A stretch of 64,000 nucleotides of DNA from Microbacterium dextranolyticum (GTDB lineage: Bacteria > Actinomycetota > Actinomycetes > Actinomycetales > Microbacteriaceae), in NCBI RefSeq assembly GCF_016907295.1, contig NZ_JAFBBR010000001.1, positions 2,418,001 to 2,482,000 on the forward strand, read 5' to 3'. Position numbers and translations under genes: made by a program. The notes under the pieces were generated by a model. The model saw only the letters and a list, made by a program, of their open reading frames with translations. It was not told the DNA's origin and made no database searches. Positions 52,456-62,109 of this stretch are shown piece after piece (the stretch's first letter is position 1; each line of letters opens with the position of its first letter).

Positions 52456-53766
52456 TCACTCCTTGATGTAGGGCTTACCGGATGCCGCGGGCCCGCGGAT
52501 CTGGCCGGCGAACCCGGCCACGGCGAGGATCGTCACGACGTACGGCAGCATGAGCATGAATTCGCTCGGGATCGGTGTCTTGAGGATCGTGAGCAGGTTC
52601 TGCAGGTTCGTCGCGAAGCCGAACAGCAGCGCCGCGAGCGTCGCCCGGATCGGATCCCACCGGCCGAAGATGACCGCCGCGAGGGCGATGAAGCCGAGAC
52701 CGGCGGTCATGTCCTTGCCGAACTGGGGCACCGAGACGAGCGTGAAGTACGCGCCGCCGATTCCCGCGATCGCCCCGGCGAGCGAGACGTTCCAGAAGCG
52801 CGTCGCCGTGACCTTGATGCCGACGGTGTCGGCGGCCTGCGGATGCTCGCCCACGGCGCGCAGCCGCAGACCCCAACGCGTGCGGTACAGCCCCCACGCC
52901 ACGAGCGGCACGGTGACGAACATCAGGTACACGATGAAGGTCTGGTTGAACAGCACGGGGCCGAGAACCGGGATCTCGCTGAGCCCCGGGATCTGGATGC
53001 GCGCGAACCGCTCGGGCCGGTTGAGCTCCTGCTCGTTCGGCACGAGCAGCGCACCGTAGAGGAATCCGGTGAGTCCGGTGACCAGCACGTTCAGGACGAC
53101 GCCGACGATCACCTGGTCGACCAGGTACTTGATCGCGAAAGCCGCGAGCACGAACGAGACGAGCACGCCGCCGATCATCGCACCCACGAGTCCCACGAAC
53201 GGGTTGCCGGTGAGGCTCGACAGCAGGGCCGCCGAGAACGCCCCGAGCAGCAGCTGCCCCTCGATCGCGACGTTGACGACGCCGACACGTTCGCCGATGA
53301 CGCCGCCGAGGGCGCCGAACACGAGCGGCACTGAGAGCGAGACCGCTCCGAACAGCAGGCTCGGCACAGGGACGAGGCCGTCCGCGCCCGCCCAGACGAG
53401 GAAGGCGAACACCGCCAGGACGCCGAAGGCGATCGTGAGCCAGAGGGGCTGGCGACGGTAGGTCCACGCGAACCAGAACGACGCCGCGGCGAGCACCGCG
53501 AGAAGGGCCCACACCGTCCAGGCCACCGGCCCCGTCGGGACGGTGATGTCGGGCAGGGCGAAGGACTGCGAGAGATCGCCGAGACGGAAGGTCGATCCGC
53601 CGGTGCGGGGCGCAAGTCCGAACAGCGCGGCGAGCAGCAGCACCACGATGCCGAGGACGAACGTCCCCTTGAGGCGGCGTCGTTGGACGACCGCGAGCTG
53701 GATCGTGCCGTCGCTCTGTTCGATCTGGGCGACGGCGGTCGCGTCGCCAGGACTCGAGACACTCAT
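52456..53766 (-). CDS. nucleoside ABC transporter permease 2
   Basis: 436 residues of the BmpC/YufQ-like inner-membrane family (branched-chain amino acid permease superfamily). About ten hydrophobic segments from residue 35. The family segment GALGGVIGERVGVVNVAIEGQLLLGAF is followed by RAVGEHPQAADTVGIKV, the coupling loop to the ATPase, and AGAIAGIGGAYFTL. The N-terminal 30 residues are polar. Start overlaps the previous permease's stop (ATGA). Part of a BMP-type importer for purine and pyrimidine nucleosides. Confidence 0.92.
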   Translation of the reverse strand: MSVSSPGDATAVAQIEQSDGTIQLAVVQRRRLKGTFVLGIVVLLLAALFGLAPRTGGSTFRLGDLSQSFALPDITVPTGPVAWTVWALLAVLAAASFWFAWTYRRQPLWLTIAFGVLAVFAFLVWAGADGLVPVPSLLFGAVSLSVPLVFGALGGVIGERVGVVNVAIEGQLLLGAFSAALLSSLTGNPFVGLVGAMIGGVLVSFVLAAFAIKYLVDQVIVGVVLNVLVTGLTGFLYGALLVPNEQELNRPERFARIQIPGLSEIPVLGPVLFNQTFIVYLMFVTVPLVAWGLYRTRWGLRLRAVGEHPQAADTVGIKVTATRFWNVSLAGAIAGIGGAYFTLVSVPQFGKDMTAGLGFIALAAVIFGRWDPIRATLAALLFGFATNLQNLLTILKTPIPSEFMLMLPYVVTILAVAGFAGQIRGPAASGKPYIKE

Positions 53767-55088
53767 GCGGCCACCGCCTTCTTCGCCGCCTTGGCCCGCG
53801 CGTGCGCAGCCTTCTCGGCATCGGTCTTGGGCAGGAAGAAGACGGCGCGCAGCAGCGGCGGCGCGGCGATGAACAGGACGATGAGCGACTGGACGACGAG
53901 GACGATGTCGACCGGGATGCCCTGGGCCTGCATCGAGAACGAGCCCGCCTTCAGCGCGCCGAACAGGATGCCCGCCGCGAACGTGCCCCAGGCGCGGCTG
54001 CGCCCGAGCAGGGCGACGGTGATCGCGTCGAACCCGATGCCGGCGTCGATGGTGGCCCCGAAGCCGGTGGTGACGGTGCCCTGGATCTGGTTCATCGCGG
54101 CGAGGCCGGCGAGACCGCCGGCGAACAGCATCGCGTAGATGTAGAGCCTCTCGACGCTCATGCCCGCGGCCCGCGCGGCGTGCGGGTTCTCACCGACGGC
54201 GCGCAGGCGCAGACCGAGGCTCGAGCGTTCGATCAGCCACCAGACGAAGACGGTCGCCGCGAGAACCACGACGAAGCCCCAGTCCAGCTGCGGGAACTGC
54301 GGTCCGAGCAGATCGGGGAACTGGGCCGACGTCGGAGTCGGCACGCTCTGCGGCTGGTTGGTGTTCGGCGCCTGCAGAAGCCCCGGCGTCCGCAGCATCC
54401 ACAGCAGCAGGTAGTACGCGACGTAGTTGAGCATGATCGTGAGGATCACCTCGTGCGCGCCGGTCTTGGCCTTCAGAAGGCCCACGAGGCCGCCCCACAG
54501 CGCACCGCCGACGATGCCGGCGACGAGCGTCAGCGGCAGGTGCAGCCACATCGGCAGGTCGAGGTTGAAGGCGACGAGCCCGGCGAACATCGCGCCGATC
54601 AGCATCTGGCCGCGCGCACCGATGTTGAACAGCCCCGCCCGGAAGGCCAGCGCCACGCCGAGGCCTGCGGCGATGAGCGGTGCGGCGAAGCCGAGCGAGT
54701 TGGTCAGCGGCCGGATCTGTGCCGCGACGTCGGCGCCTCGCGGGTTGAACACGGCACCGCGGAACAACGCTTCGTAGCCGTTGTAGACCGCGGTCCAGAT
54801 CGCCGCCAGCGTGTCGCCGGGCCGGGCGAAGAAGTAGCCGGCCGCCTTCTGCACATCGGGGTTCGTCACCGCGATGAGGATGCCTCCGACGATCATCGCG
54901 AGGACGATCGCGAGGATCGTCGTGACGGCGCTGCCGCGCAGAAGCTCGCGCAGGAAGATGCCGGAGCGTGTGGGGGCCGCCTCCTCCGGAGGCGTCTGCC
55001 CCGTCAGTGGGCCGTCCGCGCGCGGGAGTTCGGCATCGACGGCGGGGCGCGTCGCGCCGCCGTCGTTCGTGGGCGTCGCTCCGCTCAT
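53763..55088 (-). CDS. nucleoside ABC transporter permease 1
   Basis: 441 residues, second member of the same permease superfamily. A ~45-residue polar N-terminus leads into membrane segments, with GLFNIGARGQMLIGAMFAG and RAVGENPHAARAAGMSVERLYIYAM (the ATPase-coupling loop) as family marks. The tail is Ala/Lys-rich. ATG overlaps the ATPase stop and its own stop overlaps the next permease, giving a tightly coupled ATPase-permease-permease set. Confidence 0.92.
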   Translation of the reverse strand: MSGATPTNDGGATRPAVDAELPRADGPLTGQTPPEEAAPTRSGIFLRELLRGSAVTTILAIVLAMIVGGILIAVTNPDVQKAAGYFFARPGDTLAAIWTAVYNGYEALFRGAVFNPRGADVAAQIRPLTNSLGFAAPLIAAGLGVALAFRAGLFNIGARGQMLIGAMFAGLVAFNLDLPMWLHLPLTLVAGIVGGALWGGLVGLLKAKTGAHEVILTIMLNYVAYYLLLWMLRTPGLLQAPNTNQPQSVPTPTSAQFPDLLGPQFPQLDWGFVVVLAATVFVWWLIERSSLGLRLRAVGENPHAARAAGMSVERLYIYAMLFAGGLAGLAAMNQIQGTVTTGFGATIDAGIGFDAITVALLGRSRAWGTFAAGILFGALKAGSFSMQAQGIPVDIVLVVQSLIVLFIAAPPLLRAVFFLPKTDAEKAAHARAKAAKKAVAA

Positions 55089-56599
55089 GCGGCCACCTCC
55101 GGGTCGTGGGCTCCGGCCATCATGAGGCCGAGGGTGTCGCGGGGGGTGTCGCCGGGCACGATACCGACGAAGGTACCGCGGTACATGACGGCGATGCGGT
55201 CGGCCAGAGCGCTCACCTCATCGAGTTCGGTGGAGACGACGATGACCGGCACTCCGGCGTCGCGCGTCTCGATGATCCGACGGTGGATGAACTCGATCGA
55301 GCCGACGTCGACGCCGCGCGTGGGCTGTGCGACGACCAGCAGCCGCAGCTCGCGACTCATCTCACGCGCGATGACGACTTTCTGCTGGTTGCCTCCGGAG
55401 AGGGTTCCCGCGGGCGTCTGGGCGCTCTGAGTTCGGATGTCGTACTCGCGGATGCGATCCTCGGCGAACTCCTGCAGCGCCGCCCGGCGAAGCGTGCCGC
55501 CGCGGGAGAAGCCGGGGTCGGAGGACCGATCGAGAATGAGGTTCTCGGCGACCGAGAAGGCGCCGACCAGGCCGTCCTCCTTGCGGTCTTCGGGGACGAA
55601 GCCGACGCCTTCGTCGAGGATCGCGCGGACGCTCCGGCCGACGAGCTCGGTGCCGTCGAGGCTGATCGAGCCCTCGACGCGGGCGGCAAGCCCCACGATG
55701 GCCTCGACGAGCTCGGTCTGGCCATTGCCCTGCACACCGGCGACCGCGAGGACCTCCCCCGGGCGCACCTCGAAGTCGACGTCGTCCACGACGATCGCAC
55801 CGGATGCCGTGAGCACGCGCAACCCCTCGACGCGCAGACCGCCCTCGCCGACGCGGGGCGCGTCCTTGCGGACGGTGAGCTCGACGGCGCGCCCCACCAT
55901 GAGCGAGGCCAGTTCGCTGTTGGTCGCGGTGGGCGAAGCCTCGCCGACGACTCTTCCGAGGCGGATCACGGTGATGCGGTCGGCGACCTCGCGGACCTCA
56001 CGGAGCTTGTGGGTGATGAAGACGATGGAAGTGCCCTCGTCGCGCAACTGACGCATGATCCCCATGAGCTCATCGGTCTCCTGCGGGGTCAGCACAGCCG
56101 TTGGCTCGTCGAAGACGAGAACCCGCGCATCGCGCGAGAGCGCCTTGATGATCTCGACCCGCTGCTGTACACCGACGGGCAGATCGCCGACGAGTGCATC
56201 GGGGTCGATCTCGAATCCGAAGCGCTGCGCGACCTCGCGCACGTGCCGCCGGGCGGCGTTCAGATCGAGGCGCCCGAGCGCCTTGGTCTCTTCGTGGCCG
56301 AGCATGACGTTCTCGGCGACGGTGAAGACGGGGATGAGCATGAAGTGCTGGTGCACCATGCCGATGCCGGCGGCCATGGCATCCCCGGGTCCGCGGAAGC
56401 TCTGCACCGCATCGTCGAGGAGGATCTCGCCGTCGTCGGCCCGGTACAGGCCGTACAGCACGTTCATGAGCGTGGACTTGCCGGCGCCGTTCTCGCCGAG
56501 GAGAGCGTGGATCTCTCCCGGCTGGACCACGAGGTCGATGTGGTCGTTGGCGACGAGGCTTCCGAATCTCTTCGTGATCCCTCGGAGCTCGAGCTTCAT
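55085..56599 (-). CDS. nucleoside ABC transporter ATP-binding protein (two NBDs)
   Basis: 504 residues with two nucleotide-binding domains, as in sugar/nucleoside MglA/NupA-like ATPases. First NBD: Walker A HALLGENGAGKSTLMN, Q-loop, a divergent signature LPVGVQQRVEIIKAL, Walker B VLVFDEPTAVLTPQE. Second NBD: Walker A-like VAGVQGNGQTEL, signature LSGGNQQKVVIAREM, and LLVVAQPTRGVD. Energises uptake through the two permeases. The ATG lies 98 bp after the binding-protein gene, with a long perfect hairpin between them. Confidence 0.95.
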   Translation of the reverse strand: MKLELRGITKRFGSLVANDHIDLVVQPGEIHALLGENGAGKSTLMNVLYGLYRADDGEILLDDAVQSFRGPGDAMAAGIGMVHQHFMLIPVFTVAENVMLGHEETKALGRLDLNAARRHVREVAQRFGFEIDPDALVGDLPVGVQQRVEIIKALSRDARVLVFDEPTAVLTPQETDELMGIMRQLRDEGTSIVFITHKLREVREVADRITVIRLGRVVGEASPTATNSELASLMVGRAVELTVRKDAPRVGEGGLRVEGLRVLTASGAIVVDDVDFEVRPGEVLAVAGVQGNGQTELVEAIVGLAARVEGSISLDGTELVGRSVRAILDEGVGFVPEDRKEDGLVGAFSVAENLILDRSSDPGFSRGGTLRRAALQEFAEDRIREYDIRTQSAQTPAGTLSGGNQQKVVIAREMSRELRLLVVAQPTRGVDVGSIEFIHRRIIETRDAGVPVIVVSTELDEVSALADRIAVMYRGTFVGIVPGDTPRDTLGLMMAGAHDPEVAA

Positions 56600-56646
56600 A
56601 AATGCACCCTATCTGGGTCGAAAACGCCTGAGAAGGCCAGGGAACG

Positions 56647-56684
56647 CACTCGAGGCGAGCAGCCGCGGCTGCTCGCCTCGAGTG
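56647..56684 (-). terminator. 38-bp perfect hairpin between the BMP gene and the transporter ATPase
   Basis: A 17-bp perfect stem, each arm CACTCGAGGCGAGCAGC or its complement, closed by a CGCG loop. It starts 12 bp after the lipoprotein stop. No T-run follows in the minus direction, so it likely protects the upstream message or partly terminates, giving more binding protein than membrane parts, a common pattern in ABC operons. Confidence 0.75.
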
Positions 56685-56696
56685 GTGCGCGGTGGG

Positions 56697-57824
56697 TCAG
56701 GAACCGGCGGGAGAGTTCTTCGACTCGACAGTGATGGTGCCGGCGACGATCTCGTCCTGGAGCTTCTTCAGCTCGTCGGTGAGACCCGCGGGCAGCTTCG
56801 AGGCGAAGTCGTGGAAGCTCGACAGCTTGACGCCCTCGTTCTTCAGCGTGCCGACGTACGGGGTCGCGTCGAACGTGCCCTTGGCCGCCGACATCGTCGA
56901 GTCGTAGACGGCGACGTCGATCGCCTTCATGATCGAGACGAGCGTGACACCGGCCACCGACGGGTCGGCGACGGCGAGGTCGCTGTCGACGCCGATCATC
57001 ATCGTGTTCTTGCCGGAATCGGCGATCGCCGCCGCCGCGCTCTGGTAGATCGGCCCGCCGACGGGGAGAATGACGTCCACACCCTGGTCGAGCACGCCCT
57101 GAGCGGTCTGCTTGGCGGTGTCGTTGGCGTCGAACCCGCCCGTGAACGAACCCTTCTGGCTGGCGCTGTCCCACCCGAAGAGCTGAACGTTGGCGCTCTT
57201 GTCCTGGTTGTACTTCTTGACGCCCTGCTCGTAGCCGTCCATGAAGACCGCCACCGAGGGGATCTGCATGCCGCCGAACGTCCCGACCTTGTTGACGCCG
57301 GCCTGCGCCGACCATGCGGCCGCGGCGTAGCCGCCGAGGTAGGCCGCCTCGGCGGTGTTGAAGACGAGGGGCTTGATGTTGGGCGCGTCGGTCTTGCCGT
57401 CACGGTCGGTGTCGGCGATGTCGTCGATGATCGCGAAGCTCAGGTTCGGGTTGGCCTTGGCTGCCTCGACCGTGGCGGCGGCGAGCTTGAAGCCGACGGC
57501 GACGACGAACGTGCAGCCCTCGGCGATCGACTGCTGCATGTTGGGCGCGTAGTCGGTGTCGGTCTTCGACTCGAACTCCAGCGCCTTGACGCCGAGCTCG
57601 GCGACGGCCTTGTCCATACCGATCTTGGCGGACTCGTTGAAGGACTTGTCGTTCCAGCCGCCGGCGTCCGAGACGAGGCAGGGCTTGAAGCCGTCGACGG
57701 CGCCGCCCGCTGCCGCCGAACCGCTGGTGGACGAGTCAGGCGCCGAGCCGCAACCGGCGAGCGCGACGATGAGCCCCGCGGCCGCTGAGATGCCGACGAG
57801 CTTCTTGGTGATCGAGATGGTCAA
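56697..57824 (-). CDS. BMP-family nucleoside-binding lipoprotein
   Basis: 375 residues. The open frame starts further upstream, but GGAGG lies 7 nt before a TTG at 57824 (encoding LTISITKK), whereas the upstream ATG would contain that ribosome site. I therefore choose TTG. Lipoprotein signal with lipobox ALAGC. Mature part is a BMP/PnrA domain: PCLVSDAGGWNDKSFNESAKIG near the N-terminus, DIADTDRDGKTDAPNI, GTFGGMQIPSVAVFMDGYEQG and DVILPVGGPIYQSA. Binds nucleosides outside the membrane and delivers them to the permeases. First gene of the uptake and salvage series. Confidence 0.92.
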   Translation of the reverse strand: MTISITKKLVGISAAAGLIVALAGCGSAPDSSTSGSAAAGGAVDGFKPCLVSDAGGWNDKSFNESAKIGMDKAVAELGVKALEFESKTDTDYAPNMQQSIAEGCTFVVAVGFKLAAATVEAAKANPNLSFAIIDDIADTDRDGKTDAPNIKPLVFNTAEAAYLGGYAAAAWSAQAGVNKVGTFGGMQIPSVAVFMDGYEQGVKKYNQDKSANVQLFGWDSASQKGSFTGGFDANDTAKQTAQGVLDQGVDVILPVGGPIYQSAAAAIADSGKNTMMIGVDSDLAVADPSVAGVTLVSIMKAIDVAVYDSTMSAAKGTFDATPYVGTLKNEGVKLSSFHDFASKLPAGLTDELKKLQDEIVAGTITVESKNSPAGS

Positions 57825-57986
57825 TGCAAGCCTCCACATTGATGGGCACGCGGATCTCGCGAGCGCACGGGTTCGAAGTTACCCAGTGTGACGCGTCATT
57901 TGCACGCCGATGCGGCCCGTGGCAGGCAATGGTTACAAAGACGCAATCATCCCGACACGAGCGCCGAGCGGCATCCGTTCAGCACA

Positions 57987-59102
57987 TCAGAGGACGTCGC
58001 CGCGACCCGTGAGCTTGAGCGCGTCAACGACGCCCTTCACGCGCTGCGCGTGCTCGCTGGTCGTGACCAGCAGCGCGTCGTCGGTGTCCACCACGACGAT
58101 GTCCTTCACCCCGATGAGACTGATGACCCGTGTCGTGTGGCTGACCACGATGCCGCTGGCGGCGTCGGAGAGGATGCGCGCGTTCTCGCCCAGGATGGCG
58201 AGGTCGTTCTTGCGTCCACCGGAGTTCAGCTTGGCGAGGCTCGCGAAGTCCCCCACGTCGTCCCAGTCGAAGTGACCGGGAACCACGGCGAGCCGCCCCT
58301 TGTCGGCGGCGGGCTCGGCCACGACGTAGTCGATCGCGATCTTCGGCAGCGTCGGCCAGACGCGGTCGACGACCGGTCCGCGGCGGTCGCGGTCGTCCCA
58401 CGCCTCGGCCAGCTCCATGAGCCCGGCGTGCAGCGCGGGGTTGTTGGCCTCGATCTCGGCCAGCAGCACATCGGCGCGAGCGATGAACATACCCGCGTTC
58501 CACAGGTAGTCACGGTCGGCGACGTACTTCTTCGCGGTCTCGAGGTCGGGCTTCTCGACGAAGCGCTCGACCAGCGAGGCATCCCGCGCACCGTCGACGA
58601 TCAGCTCGCCGCCGCGCTTGATGTACCCGAACCCGACGGCGGGCTCGGACGGGGAGATGCCGATCGTGCAGATGTACCCCTCGCGCGCGACCTCGACCGC
58701 GTCGCGCACCGCGAACTCGAACACGCGCGTGCCGCGGATGACGTGGTCGGCGGCGAACGAGCCGATGATCACGTCGGGCTCGCGCCGGTGCAGGATCGCC
58801 GCCGCCAGTCCGATCGCCGCCGCGGAGTCGCGCGGCTCGGATTCGAGGAAGACGTTGAGATCGGGGATGCCGGGGAGCTGGTCCTCGACGGCGGCGCGGT
58901 GAGCGCGGCCGGTGACGACGGCGATGCGATCTGCGCCGCTGAGCGGGGCGAGTCGGTCCCAGGTGTCGCGCAGGAGCGAGTGCCCGGAGCCGGTGAGGTC
59001 GTGGAGGAATTTGGGGGCGTCGGCACGCGACAGCGGCCAGAGGCGGCTGCCGACGCCTCCGGCGGGGATCACGGCGTAGAAATCGTCGATGGGGGCGGCC
59101 AT
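57987..59102 (-). CDS. manC: mannose-1-phosphate guanylyltransferase
   Basis: 371 residues. Nucleotidyltransferase signature YAVIPAGGVGSRLWPLSRADAPKFL, then VVTGRAHRAAVEDQLPG, IGSFAADHVI, GYIKRGGE, FVEKPDLETA, LWNAGMFIAR and FDWDDVGDFASL. Makes GDP-mannose from mannose-1-phosphate and GTP, for mannosylated lipids, wall polymers or glycoproteins. TAGGGT (59110-59115) is 7 nt before the ATG, so it is leaderless. Divergent from sdh. I recall the mycobacterial equivalent as manB/Rv3264c. It lacks the C-terminal isomerase domain of bifunctional ManC. Confidence 0.94.
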   Translation of the reverse strand: MAAPIDDFYAVIPAGGVGSRLWPLSRADAPKFLHDLTGSGHSLLRDTWDRLAPLSGADRIAVVTGRAHRAAVEDQLPGIPDLNVFLESEPRDSAAAIGLAAAILHRREPDVIIGSFAADHVIRGTRVFEFAVRDAVEVAREGYICTIGISPSEPAVGFGYIKRGGELIVDGARDASLVERFVEKPDLETAKKYVADRDYLWNAGMFIARADVLLAEIEANNPALHAGLMELAEAWDDRDRRGPVVDRVWPTLPKIAIDYVVAEPAADKGRLAVVPGHFDWDDVGDFASLAKLNSGGRKNDLAILGENARILSDAASGIVVSHTTRVISLIGVKDIVVVDTDDALLVTTSEHAQRVKGVVDALKLTGRGDVL

Positions 59103-59149
59103 GACACCGACCCTAGTGGTCGGATGTGAAGAAAACGGATTCCTGCGTT

Positions 59150-59167
59150 TCTCTCGACATCGAGAGA
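59150..59167. promoter_or_regulatory. palindrome TCTCTCGA-CA-TCGAGAGA upstream of sdh
   Basis: A perfect 8-bp inverted repeat with a 2-bp centre, 3 bp before the TAGGGT box at 59171. Its position between manC and sdhC, overlapping the likely -35 region of the sdh promoter, fits a dimeric repressor or activator site; the protein is not known. Confidence 0.6.
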
Positions 59168-59170
59168 ACT

Positions 59171-59214
59171 TAGGGTCGCCTTCGTCGCCTCTCCGACAGT
59201 GGGCGACTTAGGAT
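59171..59214 (+). promoter_or_regulatory. two -10-like boxes for the sdh operon
   Basis: TAGGGT (59171-59176) and TAGGAT (59209-59214), both matching the TANNNT pattern used elsewhere in the window. Transcripts would carry a leader of roughly 115-155 nt before sdhC, which has a strong AGGGAGGA ribosome site. The leader shows no riboswitch that I recognise. Confidence 0.55.
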
Positions 59215-59334
59215 GGGACAGCGCCCGTGTGCGACGCCGAGGGTCTTGTGCGAGCTGGAACTGCACGCCGACTCCGGGGCCGAAGACAGCCCCCGCCGTA
59301 TCGAGGTGTCCGATCACACCAAGGGAGGACGACC

Positions 59335-59769
59335 GTGTCTGCACCAGCACGTGTCACACCGTCGGTAGCCGAAACCACATCCAGAACCCCGCGCGGAACC
59401 CTGTACCGCGGCAACGAGGGCATGTGGTCGTGGGTCCTGCACCGCATCACCGGCGTCGCCATCTTCTTCTTCCTCCTCGTGCACGTGCTCGACACGGCCC
59501 TCATCCGCCTCTCCCCCGAGGCGTACGACGCGGTCATCGGCACCTACAAGAACCCGATCATGGGCTTCGGCGAGGTGGCCCTGGTCGCCGCGATCGTCTA
59601 CCACGCCTTCAACGGCCTGCGCATCATCGCCGTCGACCTGTGGCCGTGGGCCACGCGTCACCAGCGTCAGCTGTGGTGGACGGTGCTCGGTCTCTGGGTG
59701 ATCACGGTCGGCGGCTTCGCCGCACGGCACATCCCCATCGTCCTCTCGAACATCGGAGGAGGTCACTGA
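59335..59769 (+). CDS. sdhC: succinate dehydrogenase cytochrome b556 subunit
   Basis: 144 residues from GTG 59335, ribosome site AGGGAGGA 6 nt before. Three membrane helices. The conserved N-terminal motif is RGNEGMWSWVLHRITGVAIFFFLLVHVLDT, in which Ser, Arg and His contact quinone and heme, and the following VYHAFNGLRIIAVDLW holds the heme-side His. Anchors the catalytic subunits in the membrane and passes electrons to the quinone. First gene of sdhCDAB; its stop overlaps the sdhD start. Confidence 0.95.
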   Translation: MSAPARVTPSVAETTSRTPRGTLYRGNEGMWSWVLHRITGVAIFFFLLVHVLDTALIRLSPEAYDAVIGTYKNPIMGFGEVALVAAIVYHAFNGLRIIAVDLWPWATRHQRQLWWTVLGLWVITVGGFAARHIPIVLSNIGGGH

Positions 59770-60230
59770 TGTCCGTGACGCAGACCCCCGACCTCGCCGC
59801 CCCCCGCACGGCACTGCCCCGCAAGAAGGGCGCCAACCTCGAGAAGTGGGGCTGGATCTACATGCGCGCCTCCGGCGTGCTGCTGGTCGTGCTGATCTTC
59901 GGTCACCTGTTCGTGAACCTGATGCTCGGCGAGGGCATCCACGGCATCGACTTCGCATTCGTGGCCGGCAAGTTCGCCTCGCCGTTCTGGCAGTGGTGGG
60001 ACGTGCTGATGCTCTGGCTCGCGCTGATCCACGGCGCGAACGGCATGCGCACGATCGTGAACGACTACGTGACGGGCGCCACCACCCGGAAGGTGCTCGT
60101 CTGGGCACTGTGGGTCGCCGCCGGTTTCCTCATCCTCCTCGGAACCCTCGTGGTGTTCACCTTCGACCCGTGCCTCGGCGTCGACACCTCCACCACCGAC
60201 TGGCTGATCGAGATGTGCTCGGCGCGCTGA
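59769..60230 (+). CDS. sdhD: succinate dehydrogenase hydrophobic membrane anchor
   Basis: 153 residues. Begins in the last base of the sdhC stop (TGATG). A polar N-terminus of about 25 residues is followed by three helices, with [25 protein letters not shown] (heme/quinone region His) and [21 protein letters not shown]. Forms the second half of the membrane domain with SdhC. A 52-bp gap leads to sdhA. Confidence 0.94.
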   Translation: MSVTQTPDLAAPRTALPRKKGANLEKWGWIYMRASGVLLVVLIFGHLFVNLMLGEGIHGIDFAFVAGKFASPFWQWWDVLMLWLALIHGANGMRTIVNDYVTGATTRKVLVWALWVAAGFLILLGTLVVFTFDPCLGVDTSTTDWLIEMCSAR

Positions 60231-60282
60231 CGCCGACGCGACGACCGCCGCAGACGAAGCAGAAGACGAAGGCATCCCCGAA

Positions 60283-62109
60283 GTGAGCACACAGCATCCC
60301 GAGGCCGTTCTGAAGGACGGCGTCTACTACCACGAGTTCGACATCGTCATCGTCGGCGCCGGCGGCGCGGGCATGCGCGCCGCGATCGAGGCGGGCCCGG
60401 GCGCCCGCACGGCGGTCATCACGAAGCTCTACCCCACGCGCTCGCACACCGGTGCGGCGCAGGGCGGCATGGCGGCGGCGCTCGCGAACGTCGAAGAGGA
60501 CTCGTGGGAGTGGCACACCTTCGACACCGTCAAGGGCGGCGACTACCTCGTCGACCAGGACGCGGCCGAGATCCTCGCGAAAGAGGCGATCGACGCGGTC
60601 ATCGACCTCGAGAACATGGGTCTGCCCTTCAACCGCACCCCCGAGGGCAAGATCGACCAGCGCCGGTTCGGCGGACACACCGCCGACCACGGCAAGACGC
60701 CGGTCCGCCGCGCGTGCTACGCCGCCGACCGCACGGGCCACATGATCCTGCAGACGCTCTTCCAGAACTGCGTCAAGCTCGGCATCAACTTCTTCAACGA
60801 GTACTACGCCCTCGACCTCATCACGGTGAAGGATGCCGACGGCAACACCCAGGTCGCCGGTGTCGTCGCCTACGAGCTGGCCACCGGAGACCTGCACGTC
60901 TTCCACTCCAAGGCCGTGATCTTCGCGACCGGCGGTTTCGGCAAGATCTACAAGACCACCTCCAACGCCCACACCCTCACGGGAGACGGCGTCGGCATCG
61001 TCTGGCGCAAGGGCCTGCCGCTCGAGGACATCGAGTTCTTCCAGTTCCACCCGACCGGCCTCGCCGGTCTCGGCATCCTCCTCACCGAGGGCGCCCGCGG
61101 CGAGGGCGCGATCCTGCGCAACGCGTCCGGCGAGCGGTTCATGGAGCGCTACGCCCCGACCATCAAGGACCTCGCCCCCCGCGACATCGTCGCGCGCTGC
61201 ATGGTCAAGGAGGTCCTCGAGGGACGCGGTGCCGGACCCCACAAGGACTACGTCTACCTCGACTGCACGCACCTGGGTGCCGAGGTCCTCGAGACGAAAC
61301 TTCCCGACATCACCGAGTTCGCCCGCACGTACCTCGGCGTCGACCCGGTGACCGAGCCGGTGCCCGTCATGCCCACGGCGCACTATGCGATGGGCGGCAT
61401 CCCGACCAACACCGCGGGCGAGGTGCTGCAGAACAACGACACGGTCGTCCCGGGTCTGTACGCCGCCGGCGAATGCGCGTGCGTCTCGGTGCACGGCGCG
61501 AACCGCCTGGGCACCAACTCGCTCCTCGACATCAACGTCTTCGGCAAGCGGTCGGGCCGCGCCGCGGTCGAGTACGTCAAGACCGCCGGCTTCGTGCCGC
61601 TGCCGGAGGACCCGGCCAAGGAGGTGCGCGAGCTCATCGAGGGCCTGCGCACCAACCCCGGAACCGAGCGCGTCGCGGTGCTGCGCAAGACGCTGCAGGA
61701 GGAGATGGACGCCAACGCCCAGGTCTTCCGCACCGAAGAGACGCTGACCAACGTCATGGGCACCATCCACGACCTGCGCCAGCGCTACAAGAACGTCCAC
61801 GTCGACGACAAGGGCAAGCGGTTCAACACCGACCTGCTCGAAGCGGTCGAGCTCGGCTTCCTGCTCGACCTGGCCGAGATCGTCGCCTACGCGGCCCGCA
61901 ACCGCAAGGAGAGCCGCGGCGGTCACATGCGCGAGGACTACGAGAAGCGCGACGACGAGAACTACATGCAGCACACGATGGCCTACCTCACCGGCGACCC
62001 GCACTCGGCCGACCCCGAGGACCACATCCGGCTGGACTGGAAGCCCGTCGTGTTCACCAAGAACGACAAGGGCGAGTTCAACTACCCGCCGATGGAGAGG
62101 AAGTACTGA
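60283..62109 (+). CDS. sdhA: succinate dehydrogenase flavoprotein subunit
   Basis: 608 residues from GTG 60283. FAD-binding start [22 protein letters not shown] and the covalent flavin site [15 protein letters not shown]. The active-site region includes [41 protein letters not shown] (catalytic His and Thr) and [22 protein letters not shown]. Oxidises succinate to fumarate on the cytoplasmic face. Its stop overlaps the sdhB start (TGATG). Confidence 0.97.
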   Translation: MSTQHPEAVLKDGVYYHEFDIVIVGAGGAGMRAAIEAGPGARTAVITKLYPTRSHTGAAQGGMAAALANVEEDSWEWHTFDTVKGGDYLVDQDAAEILAKEAIDAVIDLENMGLPFNRTPEGKIDQRRFGGHTADHGKTPVRRACYAADRTGHMILQTLFQNCVKLGINFFNEYYALDLITVKDADGNTQVAGVVAYELATGDLHVFHSKAVIFATGGFGKIYKTTSNAHTLTGDGVGIVWRKGLPLEDIEFFQFHPTGLAGLGILLTEGARGEGAILRNASGERFMERYAPTIKDLAPRDIVARCMVKEVLEGRGAGPHKDYVYLDCTHLGAEVLETKLPDITEFARTYLGVDPVTEPVPVMPTAHYAMGGIPTNTAGEVLQNNDTVVPGLYAAGECACVSVHGANRLGTNSLLDINVFGKRSGRAAVEYVKTAGFVPLPEDPAKEVRELIEGLRTNPGTERVAVLRKTLQEEMDANAQVFRTEETLTNVMGTIHDLRQRYKNVHVDDKGKRFNTDLLEAVELGFLLDLAEIVAYAARNRKESRGGHMREDYEKRDDENYMQHTMAYLTGDPHSADPEDHIRLDWKPVVFTKNDKGEFNYPPMERKY

